From positions 1,513,501 to 1,577,500 of the forward strand of contig NZ_CP019602.1 in NCBI RefSeq assembly GCF_001661675.2: a DNA stretch of 64,000 nt, given 5' to 3'. The number at the start of each line of letters is the position of its first letter. Positions within the stretch are counted from its first letter, which is position 1. Source of the DNA: Croceicoccus marinus. GTDB taxonomy: Bacteria > Pseudomonadota > Alphaproteobacteria > Sphingomonadales > Sphingomonadaceae. The notes beneath the pieces were generated by a model, which was not told where the DNA came from, did not search any database, and was given only the letters and a program-made list of their open reading frames with translations. The position numbers were made by a program, and so were the translations under genes. This document shows positions 24,936-33,671 of this stretch, piece by piece.

Positions 24936-27503
24936 TCACACTTTGCTTGCCAAGACCCGTTCTTCTTCGACCATGCGGGCGATCAGCGGGCGGCAGCTTC
25001 CGCAGTTGCTGCCTGCTCCGGTCCGCTCGGCAATCTCGTTCAGCCTGGCGCAGCCTGCGCGAATGGCGGATCGCACCTCGTTCTCTCCCACGTCCAGGCA
25101 CAGGCAGACGAGCTTGCCGCGATCGGGTGCGGGCTGTGCCGGGCGGCCCGCCAGCAATTCGGTGGCGCTGGCATCCTCGGCCACGAATTGCCGCGCCACC
25201 CAGTCGCGATCGGGCAAGGATCCGCTGCGGGTCAGGTACAGCACGGCGGCAAGCGCTCCGTCCTCTGCGCGCACGACGATGCGGGTCATGCCGCGGGCCT
25301 TGTCCGCAGCCTCGGACCGGACGCCTTGCGGCAGCAGCGCCTCGACATCCACCGCACCCACGCCTGCCAGTTCGGTCAGCCAGCCGCCCTCTACGCGGGC
25401 CAATGCCCAGAACAGGCTGCCCGGCCGCACGGCTTCGCGCGTGACCAGAAAGCCGCGCCAGTCGGGCGTGACGGGTGCGACCATCGCGGCGACGTTCTTG
25501 AACCCCGGCTGGCCCGAAACCGGATCGACAGCGGGATGCATCAGCCTGCCGGTGCGCCCGCTGCCGGTCAGGTCGGTCCAGTGCATCGGCACGAAGATCT
25601 CGCCCGCGCGCTGTCCATCGGTTACCGCCACGCGATAGACGGCTTGCCCCCAAGGCGTGGAAACCTGCGCAAAACCGCCATCCTCCAACGCGAAGCGCGC
25701 GGCATCGGCAGGCGCGATTTCCACCAGCGGTTCGCGGCGATGGATCGACAGCTTGGGGCTAAGCCCCGTGCGCGTCATCGTGTGCCACTGGTCGCGGTAG
25801 CGCCCGGTGTTCAGCCGCAGCGGGAAATCGGGATCCACCGCAGGCGGTGCCGCAGGCTGAACCGCGACGATACGCGCCTTGCCGTCGGCAAAGGCGAAAC
25901 GCCCGGCGGTGGGATGCTCGCCGCCCCAGCGGAACGGCTCCATCGCGTCATACTCCGCCGGGCTGCAGCCTGCCCAATCGGTCAGGTCGAGCAGCCTGCC
26001 TTGATCGACGCTCAGCCGGGTCATGGCGGCATATTCGGCGAAGATGTCGGCGGGATGATCGAACGCGAATGCCGCTCCGTGCCCCAGCCTGTGGGCCACG
26101 TCGCACATGATCCGCCAGTCGGCACGCGCTTCTCCGGGCGCTGGCAGCAGGGCGCGTTGTCGGCTGACCCGGCGTTCCGAATTGGTGACCGTGCCGTCCT
26201 TCTCTCCCCAACCCAGCGCGGGCAGGCGAATGCCGGCCAGTTTCGCGGTATCGGTCTCGGCAATCACTTCGGACACGACCAGTGTTTCGCAGCGCGCCAG
26301 CGCCTCGCGCACGAAGCCCGCGTCGGGCATCGATACGGCGGGATTGGTGCCCATGACCCACAGGAATTTTATGCGGCCTTGGTGCACGGCACGGAACATC
26401 TCGACCGCCTTGCTGCCGGGGCCGGAGCTGAGGTTGGGCGCGTTCCAGAACGCGGCCACCGCGGCGCGCTCGTCATCCTCGAAGCCGAGATGGCAGGCCA
26501 GCATGTTGGCCAGCCCTCCCACTTCGCGCCCGCCCATCGCATTGGGCTGGCCGGTCATGCTGAAGGGGCCGCTGCCCGCGCGATTGATCCGCCCCGTCGC
26601 CAGATGCAGGTTGATGATCGCATTGCCCTTGTCGGCCCCGCAGACCGACTGGTTCGCGCCTTGGCTGAACAGGCTCACCATGTTGGGATGGTCTGCCACC
26701 AGATCGCAAAGGCTGGCGAAAATGTCGGGATCGAGCCCATGGGCGGCCACGTCCAGCCCGTCGATGAACCCGCCGGGCTGCTCGCAATGCTTCGCCATGT
26801 AATCGGCGTCGAGCATTCCGCGATCGCGCATCGCGGCCAGCAGCGCGTTGAACAGCGCCACGTCGCCATCGGGCGCGACCGGCACGTGCAAATCGGCGCG
26901 TTCCGCGGTTTCGGTACGGCGCGGGTCGATCACGACCAGCTTCGTCCCGTGCTGTTCCCGCGCCTGTTCGATGCGCTGCCAGATGACCGGGTGGCACCAT
27001 GCGGTGTTCGACCCGACCAGCAGGATCAGATCGGCCCGGTCCAGGTCCTCATAGCTGCAAGGCACCACGTCCTCGCCGAAGGCGCGGTTATGCGCGGCGA
27101 CCGCGCTGGCCATGCACAGGCGTGAATTGGTGTCGATATTGGCGGTGCCGACAAAGCCCTTCAGCAGCTTGTTGGCGACATAGTAATCCTCGGTCAGCAA
27201 TTGGCCAGAGACATAGAAGGCGACGCTGTCGGGGCCATGCTCGGCAACTGCGGTGCGCATCCGCTGCGCGACGAGGTCCAGCGCCTCGTCCCATTCGGCG
27301 CGCTCTTCGCCGATCATCGGATGCAACAGGCGGCCTTCTAGCCCGGTGGTCTCGCTCAGCCACGTGCCCTTGGAACAGAGCCGCCCGTGATTGGCGGGAT
27401 GGTCCGGGTTGCCCGCCACCTCGATCCGGCGCGGGCCGGTGACGCGCGCGGCAATGCCGCAGCCGACACCGCAATAGGCGCAGGTGGTGCGGATTGCGGT
27501 CAT
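24936..27503 (-). CDS. nasA: Assimilatory nitrate reductase catalytic subunit
   Basis: 855 residues from the ATG at 27503, chosen because MTAIRTTCAYCGVGCG places the [4Fe-4S] cysteines (Cys8, Cys11, Cys15 and the later CSKG) at the usual distance from the N-terminus; the longer frame adds leader sequence. The body is a molybdopterin (bis-MGD) oxidoreductase, with the MPT-binding dihydropteridine part in the C-terminal third. The last 55 residues carry an extra BFD-type [2Fe-2S] domain (CLCLD...CGSCRPLI), which likely takes electrons from a reductase or ferredoxin. It reduces nitrate to nitrite in the cytoplasm. It is preceded by its own promoter and antitermination leader and followed by nirB. 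Confidence 0.95.
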   Translation of the reverse strand: MTAIRTTCAYCGVGCGIAARVTGPRRIEVAGNPDHPANHGRLCSKGTWLSETTGLEGRLLHPMIGEERAEWDEALDLVAQRMRTAVAEHGPDSVAFYVSGQLLTEDYYVANKLLKGFVGTANIDTNSRLCMASAVAAHNRAFGEDVVPCSYEDLDRADLILLVGSNTAWCHPVIWQRIEQAREQHGTKLVVIDPRRTETAERADLHVPVAPDGDVALFNALLAAMRDRGMLDADYMAKHCEQPGGFIDGLDVAAHGLDPDIFASLCDLVADHPNMVSLFSQGANQSVCGADKGNAIINLHLATGRINRAGSGPFSMTGQPNAMGGREVGGLANMLACHLGFEDDERAAVAAFWNAPNLSSGPGSKAVEMFRAVHQGRIKFLWVMGTNPAVSMPDAGFVREALARCETLVVSEVIAETDTAKLAGIRLPALGWGEKDGTVTNSERRVSRQRALLPAPGEARADWRIMCDVAHRLGHGAAFAFDHPADIFAEYAAMTRLSVDQGRLLDLTDWAGCSPAEYDAMEPFRWGGEHPTAGRFAFADGKARIVAVQPAAPPAVDPDFPLRLNTGRYRDQWHTMTRTGLSPKLSIHRREPLVEIAPADAARFALEDGGFAQVSTPWGQAVYRVAVTDGQRAGEIFVPMHWTDLTGSGRTGRLMHPAVDPVSGQPGFKNVAAMVAPVTPDWRGFLVTREAVRPGSLFWALARVEGGWLTELAGVGAVDVEALLPQGVRSEAADKARGMTRIVVRAEDGALAAVLYLTRSGSLPDRDWVARQFVAEDASATELLAGRPAQPAPDRGKLVCLCLDVGENEVRSAIRAGCARLNEIAERTGAGSNCGSCRPLIARMVEEERVLASKV

Positions 27504-27534
27504 GGTCACGTCAACCTTTCCGTCTTGCGCACGC

Positions 27535-27580
27535 AAGAAAGCCGCCACGATCCTGCACCCATCGGGCAGGTTCGGGCGGC
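27535..27580 (-). terminator. Attenuator hairpin in the nasA leader
   Basis: On the minus strand GCCGCC pairs with GGCGGC across an inner CCTGC/GCAGG stem, and the run TTTCTT follows. The 5' arm (27575-27580) is also the 3' arm of the preceding hexaloop hairpin, so the two structures exclude each other, as in an antitermination switch. A nearly identical element precedes nrtA. Confidence 0.75.
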
Positions 27581-27657
27581 ATCATTGCCACGCGCGTTGC
27601 GATTTGGGGTCGATGCCTTGCGGTGAAGCCCGACCATGGACTTCGCGGCATCGACCC
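27576..27657 (-). promoter_or_regulatory. nasT-binding leader: Two-hexaloop ANTAR-type antiterminator RNA before nasA
   Basis: Transcript order: an outer perfect 11-bp stem (27647-27657 with 27607-27617) encloses a 7-bp hairpin GAAGUCC-AUGGUC-GGGCUUC (27625-27644). Then comes a 5-bp hairpin GUGGC-AAUGAU-GCCGC (27576-27591). Both hexaloops have A at position 1 and G at position 4, the consensus for ANTAR-domain antiterminators. The second hairpin uses the 5' arm of the attenuator. NasT, encoded at 34921-35496, is the obvious ligand. Confidence 0.75.
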
Positions 27658-27661
27658 TGCC

Positions 27662-27691
27662 ATTATAACGCGATTTATGGGATTGCGACAA
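27662..27691 (-). promoter_or_regulatory. Sigma-70-like promoter of nasA
   Basis: On the minus strand TTGTCG (27686-27691), an 18-base spacer and a perfect TATAAT (27662-27667) lie a few bases before the hexaloop leader, so transcription would start right at the antiterminator RNA. Confidence 0.65.
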
Positions 27692-27705
27692 GACGCGGCT
27701 CCGGA

Positions 27706-28947
27706 TCAGAAGCTGAAACCGGCCTGCAGCCAGAACTTCTCGGTATCCGTGCCGAAATTGCCGGCCTGGTAATTGGCATATTTGGCCAGGACGCCGATCT
27801 TGCCGACCTTGAAGCTGACCACCGCATCCCATTCGCTGCCATAATCGATGCCGCCGACGTCGCTGTCGAACTGGTGATAGGTGACATTGGCGGCCAGCCC
27901 CTTCATCACCGCGACATCGCCCAGCTTGATGCCGGCGGTGCCGTAATAATCCTGCAGGCCGTTGGCGGGCGTCGACAGGAACAGATCGGCGAAACCGTTG
28001 AACTTGTGCAGCGTCGCCAGGGGAGTCTGGAATGCCGCTACCCCGTCGTCGCTGCCCAGCAGCTCGTACCCGCCCCTCAGCGCCACGGGGCCGATGGCAA
28101 AGCCTGCCTCGCCATTGATGTAATCCGCCGAGTAAGAGGTGGGATTGTTGCCGTAATCGCTCTGCCTTGCATAGCTGGCGAGGTAGTCGAGCTTGAACGT
28201 CTCGCCGATGGGAACGGTGCCCATTGCGCGAAAGCCATAGCTCTGGCTGGAATAGACGAGGCGTGCGGGCTTCTCGTCGTCGTAGTCGAGCAGATAGGCG
28301 AAGGCCTTCACCTGCGCGATCTTCACGTCGATCCCGCCGTTCAGCAGGATCATGTCCCCGTCGAAATGCGAATTGGGGCTGTCGATGCCAAAAATGGTGC
28401 GCTGCGAGATCGCATAGGTCGCATCCAGCGCCGCCGGCCCGATATTGCCCTGCGCGCGCACCGCGTCGAAGGTCTGCTCGTTCTGGCGCCAGCCGACATT
28501 GCCGACGAAACGGTGATCGTCGTGGATGATGCGCTGGCGCCCGACCGTCAGCGTGCCCGCCTTGCTCTTGTAGCCGACCTGCAGGCGGTTGACTTCGACG
28601 TTTTCCGGATCGGGGACGACCGAGTAGGGCTCGATCCCGTTGCCGGGGATGGTGTCGTTGTAATCGTCGATGATCGCCAGCGTCGCCTCGGTCTCGCCAA
28701 GCACGAAGAAGCCGTGGCTGACCAGTTCCGCGCCCGAGCGGATGCGGAACGTCAGCGCATCGGCGTCCCTGACCGGCAGGTCGGGCTGGCTGACGGTTTC
28801 ATAGCGCAGCATGCCGTCGACGATCACGTCGAGCGTGGTGTCCTCCGCGATCGCGATCGGGCCGTCGACGAACGGCCCGGATTGCGCATGGGCCGAAGTG
28901 GCCGCGCAAGCGGTCGATACGGCGCACAGCAGAGCAAGTTTCTTCAT
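27706..28947 (-). CDS. Outer-membrane porin, alginate-export-like, of the nitrate locus
   Basis: 413 residues. A signal peptide (MKKLALLCAVSTACAATSAHAQ, cleavage about residue 22) precedes an all-beta sequence of alternating strands ending in aromatic GFSF, typical of an outer-membrane barrel. The pattern (LRYETVSQPDLPVRDADALTFRIRSGAEL, GRQRIIHDDHRFVGNVGWRQNEQTFDAVR) is that of alginate-export-family porins. Inside a nitrate operon it more likely passes nitrate or nitrite across the outer membrane; that is inference from position only. It lies between the fused ABC ATPase and nasA, with a 208-base leader and a strong AGGGAGG ribosome site. Confidence 0.8.
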   Translation of the reverse strand: MKKLALLCAVSTACAATSAHAQSGPFVDGPIAIAEDTTLDVIVDGMLRYETVSQPDLPVRDADALTFRIRSGAELVSHGFFVLGETEATLAIIDDYNDTIPGNGIEPYSVVPDPENVEVNRLQVGYKSKAGTLTVGRQRIIHDDHRFVGNVGWRQNEQTFDAVRAQGNIGPAALDATYAISQRTIFGIDSPNSHFDGDMILLNGGIDVKIAQVKAFAYLLDYDDEKPARLVYSSQSYGFRAMGTVPIGETFKLDYLASYARQSDYGNNPTSYSADYINGEAGFAIGPVALRGGYELLGSDDGVAAFQTPLATLHKFNGFADLFLSTPANGLQDYYGTAGIKLGDVAVMKGLAANVTYHQFDSDVGGIDYGSEWDAVVSFKVGKIGVLAKYANYQAGNFGTDTEKFWLQAGFSF

Positions 28948-29155
28948 CGTACACGGCCTCCCTGCAGGGCCAGCGGGCCCGGTGTCGTCATTGGAAAAGG
29001 ACAGGCCTCATCGCCCGCCGATGTGGTTGGAAAGGCGGGCCCCTCATGCGCCCGCCGGTATCAATCGCCAACGCGGCCGGGCGCCCTTGCCCGGATCGCG
29101 GCGTGAATGCGATCAGTCGGTGCCCGGCCGGATCCTTCCGGTCCGGGCGAAACCC
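28948..29155 (-). other. Leader between ABC ATPase and porin genes
   Basis: A 208-base gene-free stretch. One clear hairpin, GGCGGGC/GCCCGCC with a 9-base loop (29034-29056), is followed on the minus strand by TTTCC. No A1/G4 hexaloop was found. It may partly terminate the ABC transcript. Confidence 0.4.
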
Positions 29156-30835
29156 TCAGGCCGCCCTGGCCGAGGGACCGTGATCATATTCGGCAAGGAA
29201 GTGCAGCACCTCCTGCCGGTAACGGTAGAATTTCGGATCCTCCAGCAGCGCCTTGCGGTCGCGCGGGCGTGGCAGGTCGACCTTCAGCACCTTGCCGATG
29301 GTGGCGTTGGGACCATTGGTCATCATCACCACGCGGTCGGCCAGCAGGATCGCCTCGTCCACGTCATGGGTGACCATGATCGCGGTGACCTTGGTGCGGT
29401 TCCACACCTCGACCAGCACGTCCTGCAGGTCCCAGCGCGTCAGGCTGTCGAGCATGCCGAAGGGTTCGTCCAGCAGCAGCAGCCGGGGGCTGAGCGCGAA
29501 GGCGCGGGCGATGCCTACACGCTGGCGCATGCCGTTCGACATCTCGGCGGCCATCTTGTCCTTGGAATCGGCCAGCCCGACGCGGTCCAGGTAATAATCC
29601 ACGATGTCGCGGCGCTCGGCGCGGGCGGCATGCGGATAGACCCGCTCGACCCCCAGCGCCACGTTCTGCCGCGCGGTCAGCCACGGCATCAGGCTGGGCG
29701 CCTGGAACACCACCGCCTTGTCCGGTCCCGCCGCGCTGATTTCCCGGTTGTCGAGGACGATGCCGCCCCTGGAAATCTCGTTCAGGCCCGCCGCCATGGT
29801 CAGCACGGTCGACTTGCCGCAGCCCGAATGGCCAATCAGCGAGACGAATTCGCCCCGGTTCATGATCAGGCTGAAATCCTCGACCACGGTCAGCGGCCCC
29901 TTGGGCGTCGGATACACCTTGTCGAGCTTGAAGAATTCCAGATAGCGGGTCTCGACATTGCTCTGCCCCGCCTCGCGATAGGCCTTGGGCGGGGGCGCGA
30001 GGTCGAGCGGGATCACGCCGGGCAGTTCGGTGCCGTTTTCGCCGACGCTGGACGAGGCATCGTTCAGCCTGGCCAGATAGTTCACGATGCGGGCGCGCAG
30101 GGCCTTGTAGCGGTCGTCGTCGTTCATCGCCTCACGCTCACGCGGGCGGGTGATGTCGACCTCGAAGATCTGGCCGATCCTTGCGGCGGGTGCGGGCGTC
30201 AGCACCGCGACGCGGTCGGCCAGCAGCAGCGCCTCGTCCACGTCATTGGTGACGAGGATGATGGTGCGCTTTTCCTCCTCGCGGATGCGCTCTATCTCGT
30301 CCTGCAGCTTGGCGCGGGTCAGCGCGTCGAGCGCGGAGAGCGGCTCGTCCAGCAGCAGGATCTCGGGCTCCATGGCGAGCGCGCGTGCGACCGACACACG
30401 CTGGCGCATGCCGCCCGACAATTGCGCCGGCTTGCGGTCCATCGCATGGCCCAGCCCGACCAGCTCCACCTTCTGGCGGACCAGCGCGGCGCGGTCGGCC
30501 TTGCTGCGATCCTTGTGCACCGCGTCGACGGCCAGCGCGACATTCTGCTGCACCGTCAGCCAGGGAAACAGCGAGTAGGACTGGAACACCAGCCCCCGGT
30601 CGCGGTCCGGCCCGTCGATGGCCTTGCCGCGCAGCAGCACTTCGCCGCCGTCCGCCTCGACCAGCCCCGCAATGGTGCTGATCAGCGTGGTCTTGCCGGC
30701 CCCCGAAAAGCCCAGGATGGCGATGAATTCGCCTTCCTCGACGTCGAGGTCGATACCGCCCAGCACTTCGGTGACGCCGCCGGCCTTGCCGGTGTAGCTT
30801 TTCGTGACATTCTTCAGCGAAAGGATCGGCTGCAT
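29156..30835 (-). CDS. Nitrate ABC transporter ATPase, two nucleotide-binding domains fused
   Basis: 559 residues from the ATG at 30835. Domain 1 (about 1-255) has Walker A GFSGAGKTT (42-50), signature LSGGMRQRV and Walker B ILLLDEP. A linker of about 50 residues follows. Domain 2 (about 300-559) has Walker A GHSGCGKST (Lys341), signature MSNGMRQRV and LLLLDEP. Each half resembles NrtC/NrtD/TauB-type ATPases of the nitrate/taurine/bicarbonate family. The fusion supplies both ATP sites of one transporter in a single chain. It follows the permease by 41 bases. Confidence 0.9.
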   Translation of the reverse strand: MQPILSLKNVTKSYTGKAGGVTEVLGGIDLDVEEGEFIAILGFSGAGKTTLISTIAGLVEADGGEVLLRGKAIDGPDRDRGLVFQSYSLFPWLTVQQNVALAVDAVHKDRSKADRAALVRQKVELVGLGHAMDRKPAQLSGGMRQRVSVARALAMEPEILLLDEPLSALDALTRAKLQDEIERIREEEKRTIILVTNDVDEALLLADRVAVLTPAPAARIGQIFEVDITRPREREAMNDDDRYKALRARIVNYLARLNDASSSVGENGTELPGVIPLDLAPPPKAYREAGQSNVETRYLEFFKLDKVYPTPKGPLTVVEDFSLIMNRGEFVSLIGHSGCGKSTVLTMAAGLNEISRGGIVLDNREISAAGPDKAVVFQAPSLMPWLTARQNVALGVERVYPHAARAERRDIVDYYLDRVGLADSKDKMAAEMSNGMRQRVGIARAFALSPRLLLLDEPFGMLDSLTRWDLQDVLVEVWNRTKVTAIMVTHDVDEAILLADRVVMMTNGPNATIGKVLKVDLPRPRDRKALLEDPKFYRYRQEVLHFLAEYDHGPSARAA

Positions 30836-30876
30836 GTGCGTTTTCCCTGTCCGTGCGATCGGATAAGTCCGCGCGA

Positions 30877-31935
30877 TCAGATCTGGTGGTTTCTGGAAAC
30901 GAGCGACTGCAGGCTCATCATGATCCGGTCGAGGCCGAAGCCGATGAAGCCGATCACGACCACCGCGAACATGATGCGCGCCAGCGACTGCGAGGATCCG
31001 TTCTGGAATTCGTCCCACACGAACTTGCCCAGGCCCGGGTTCTGCGCCAGCATTTCCGCCGCGATCAGCACCATCCAGCCCACGCCCAGCGACAGCCGCA
31101 TTCCAGTGAAGATATAGGGCAGGCTGGCAGGCAGGACCAGGCGGCGAAGCTTGGCGAACCAGCCCAGTTTCAGCACGCGGCCCACGTTCAGCAGGTCCTT
31201 GTCGATGCTGGCGGTGCCAACGGCGGTATTGATCAGCGTCGGCCACAGCGAGCAAAGCATCACCACCAGCGCCGAGATCACGAAGGCCTTGGGCAGGATC
31301 GGATCGACGCTGCTGATCGTGGCGCTGATGACCATGGTCACGATCGGCAGCCAGGCCAGCGGGCTGACCGGCTTCATGATCTGGATCAGCGGATTGATCG
31401 CCGCGTTGAACAGTGGCGATAGGCCCGCCGCCAAGCCCAGTGGCACCGCGACCAGCGTGGCAAGGCCAAAGCCCAGCGCGACCGTTTTCAGCGAGGTGAA
31501 GATCTGGTCGAGGAAGGTGGGCGGGCCCGCATATTCGAAGTCGCGGACCGCGCCCGGATTGCCCGCTGACAAGGCCTCCGCGTTGCGGGCATCCTGATCG
31601 GCATAGAACTGCGCTTCGGTCTCGCGCGCAGCCTGCCATTCGCCGAACAGGCTGACGCCTTGCTCGGCAACCTGAACCGGGCCGGGCAGGGCACCCAGCG
31701 AGGTATCGACCTGCGGAGCGAGCGCCGCCCAAAGGCCCAGGAAGGCCAGGATGCCCAGCACCGGAGCGACGATCGTCTGGCCCCATTTGGCCATGATCCC
31801 CGTCAGCGGCGAGGCGGCGCTTGCCGTCTTCGTCTCCGCCGGCGCGGACACCTTGCCCGCGACCGAGCCGGCCATGGCTTCGGTCGCCGGCTGGGCGGTT
31901 CCGTCGTCGAACTTGTCTGCAAATACGGTCGCCAT
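30877..31935 (-). CDS. nrtB: Nitrate ABC transporter permease
   Basis: 352 residues. I place the start at the ATG at 31935 because AGGAG stands 7 bases before it; an ATG at 31959 would put that ribosome site inside the gene. After a polar 40-residue N-terminus come membrane helices and the permease coupling loop (about GRVLKLGWFAKLRRLVLPASLPYIFTGMRLSLG), in which the EAA-like motif is recognisable. An insert of about 50 polar residues between helix 1 and helix 2 (QDARNAEALSAGNPGAVRDF) is longer than in the best-known NrtB. It works with the lipoprotein upstream and the fused ATPase downstream. Confidence 0.9.
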   Translation of the reverse strand: MATVFADKFDDGTAQPATEAMAGSVAGKVSAPAETKTASAASPLTGIMAKWGQTIVAPVLGILAFLGLWAALAPQVDTSLGALPGPVQVAEQGVSLFGEWQAARETEAQFYADQDARNAEALSAGNPGAVRDFEYAGPPTFLDQIFTSLKTVALGFGLATLVAVPLGLAAGLSPLFNAAINPLIQIMKPVSPLAWLPIVTMVISATISSVDPILPKAFVISALVVMLCSLWPTLINTAVGTASIDKDLLNVGRVLKLGWFAKLRRLVLPASLPYIFTGMRLSLGVGWMVLIAAEMLAQNPGLGKFVWDEFQNGSSQSLARIMFAVVVIGFIGFGLDRIMMSLQSLVSRNHQI

Positions 31936-31964
31936 CTGATCGCTCCTGTTCGCGGTCACTGGGT

Positions 31965-32036
31965 GGTTATTGGCCGGCAGCTTACTGGCCAGTAGCTTAT
32001 TGGCCGGTAGCTTATTGGCCGGTAGCTTATTGGCCC
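31965..32036. repeat. 15-bp tandem repeat at the end of nrtA
   Basis: About 4.8 copies of a 15-bp unit (GCTTATTGGCCGGTA on the plus strand; starts at 31965, 31980, 31995, 32010 and 32025). Units 3 and 4 are identical, 5 is cut, 1 and 2 differ by a few bases. The last copy overlaps the nrtA stop codon; since 15 is a multiple of 3, four of the five copies repeat an in-frame TAA (TAA in unit 2 too). It fills most of the nrtA-nrtB gap. Confidence 0.95.
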
Positions 32037-33451
32037 GTCACGCCCGATGCGGCGACCCGCTGGCCCTGCTTCAGGCCGATGGGGAATTTCGCCAGATAGG
32101 CGTTGGGCTGCGACCCATCGAAGCTGATATTGTCGATGAAGCCGGACTGCTCGCCCCGGAAACCGTCGGTCTGCGGGATGGAGGCCGCGGGGATTACCCC
32201 GTCCGCCACCAGCTTGTTGGCAGCCGCCAGATAGAGGTCGGGACGGTACACCGACTTGGCCTTTTCGATGTACCATTCGTCGGTCTGATCCTGGGGAATC
32301 TGGCCCCACCGGCGCATCTGGGTCAGGTACCAGATCGCGTCCGAGTAATAGGGATAGCCCGCATATTTATCGAAGAAGATGTTGAAGCCCTTGGCATCGC
32401 GGGTGTCGCCCTTTTCGAAGGTGAACTTGCCCGTCATCGATGCCGCGATCACTTCCTCGTCCGCGCCGACATAATTGGGCTGGGCCAGGATCTTCACGGC
32501 CTCGGCCCGGTTCGCGCCATGATCGGCGTCCAGCCATTGCTGCGCCTTGATGATCGCGCGCAGCATTGCGGCGGTGGTCGCGGGATATTGCTCGGCGAAA
32601 TCCTTGCGGATCGAAAAGACCTTTTCCGGATTGTCGTGCCAGATCTCGTCATCGGTGATGACCGGCACGCCGATGCTCTTCTGCACCGCGGCCTGGTTCC
32701 AGGGCTCACCGACGGAGTAGCCTTCGATCGTTCCAGCCTCCAGCGTGGCGGGCATCTGCGGGGGCGGCGTGACCGACAGCTTCACATCGGCATCGACCGT
32801 GCCCGACACGTCGCCATCGGTGTAATAGCCGGGATTCAGCCCGCCCGCCGCCAGCCAGTAGCGCAGCTCGTAATTATGGGTGGAGACCGGGAAGACCATG
32901 CCCATGTTGAAGGGCTTGCCCTGCTGCGCATAGGAATCGACCACCGGCTTCAGCGCCGAGGCGCTGACCGGGTGCCTGATCCTGCCGCCTTCGGTGGGCA
33001 GGCTAGGCTTGATCTGCGACCAGACCTTGTTCGACAGCGTGATGGCATTGCCGTTGAGGTCGAGGCTGAGCGGAGCGATCAGATCGGCCTTGGTGCCATA
33101 GCCGATGGTCGCCGCGATCGGCTGTCCCGCCAGCATGTGCGCCCCATCGAGCTGCCCGCCGATCACCCCGTCGAGCAGGACCTTCCAGTTCGCCTGCGGC
33201 TCGAGCGTGACGTTCAGCCCTTCCTCCGCGAAGAAGCCCTTTTCCTTGGCGATGGCCAGCGGCGCCATGTCGGTCAGCTTGATGAAGCCCAGCTTCAGGT
33301 TCGGCTTTTCCGGCTGCCCGTCGACCGAAATTGCCGCGGCCGCCTCGCTAGTCGCATCGCCGCCGCAGCCGGCCAGCGCGACCGAAGCCAGCATCGCCAC
33401 GACGACGGTGCGCCGCTTCAGTCCCGAATTCTTCCCGTCACGTGCGAACAT
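32027..33451 (-). CDS. nrtA: Nitrate ABC transporter substrate-binding lipoprotein
   Basis: 474 residues from the ATG at 33451; a TTG at 33457, closer to the GAGGG ribosome site, is an alternative. A lipoprotein signal ends in LAGC with Cys29 as the lipidated residue. The mature part is a NrtA/NasF-type binding protein: [53 protein letters not shown] and GEPWNQ. It would capture nitrate at the periplasmic face of the membrane. First gene of the transporter operon, behind an antitermination leader. Confidence 0.92.
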   Translation of the reverse strand: MFARDGKNSGLKRRTVVVAMLASVALAGCGGDATSEAAAAISVDGQPEKPNLKLGFIKLTDMAPLAIAKEKGFFAEEGLNVTLEPQANWKVLLDGVIGGQLDGAHMLAGQPIAATIGYGTKADLIAPLSLDLNGNAITLSNKVWSQIKPSLPTEGGRIRHPVSASALKPVVDSYAQQGKPFNMGMVFPVSTHNYELRYWLAAGGLNPGYYTDGDVSGTVDADVKLSVTPPPQMPATLEAGTIEGYSVGEPWNQAAVQKSIGVPVITDDEIWHDNPEKVFSIRKDFAEQYPATTAAMLRAIIKAQQWLDADHGANRAEAVKILAQPNYVGADEEVIAASMTGKFTFEKGDTRDAKGFNIFFDKYAGYPYYSDAIWYLTQMRRWGQIPQDQTDEWYIEKAKSVYRPDLYLAAANKLVADGVIPAASIPQTDGFRGEQSGFIDNISFDGSQPNAYLAKFPIGLKQGQRVAASGVTGQ

Positions 33452-33483
33452 TGCCAATCGATCCCTCTGTGGCCGGACAACGC

Positions 33484-33528
33484 AAAAAAGCCGCCTCGAA
33501 GCACTTCCATTGGGAAGGTTCGGGCGGC
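33484..33528 (-). terminator. Attenuator hairpin in the nrtA leader
   Basis: On the minus strand GCCGCC-CGAA pairs with TTCG-A-GGCGGC around an inner CTTCC/GGAAG stem, followed by TTTTTT. Its 5' arm is shared with the preceding hexaloop hairpin. Sequence and layout closely match the nasA attenuator. Confidence 0.85.
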
Positions 33529-33588
33529 GACGTTGCCACGCAATTTCGTAGATGCAGCACGGTTCGCTGGGTCACCCGTCCATGGGCG
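33524..33588 (-). promoter_or_regulatory. nasT-binding leader: Two-hexaloop ANTAR-type antiterminator RNA before nrtA
   Basis: Transcript order: hairpin CGCCC-AUGGAC-GGGUG (33573-33588), then hairpin GUGGC-AACGUC-GCCGC (33524-33539). Both loops are six bases with A at position 1 and G at position 4. The second shares its 3' arm with the attenuator. GCGTGGCAA and GCCGCCCGAACC are common to this leader and that of nasA. It lies directly downstream of nasS and nasT. Confidence 0.75.
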
Positions 33589-33671
33589 GCGATCCGTTCG
33601 CTGTTCCTGTGTCCTAACCGATTCGCGCCGGATGCGTAAAGCGGTTTTTGCAGTGCACCATGAACATTCGG

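Noticed and set aside
29156..31786. Very long minus-strand frame of 876 codons as one gene
   Set aside because: The first 317 codons are an out-of-frame reading of the permease gene; the ABC ATPase begins at 30835 with a proper start and domain.
31965..32036. CRISPR array
   Set aside because: The units are contiguous 15-mers without spacers and no cas genes are present.
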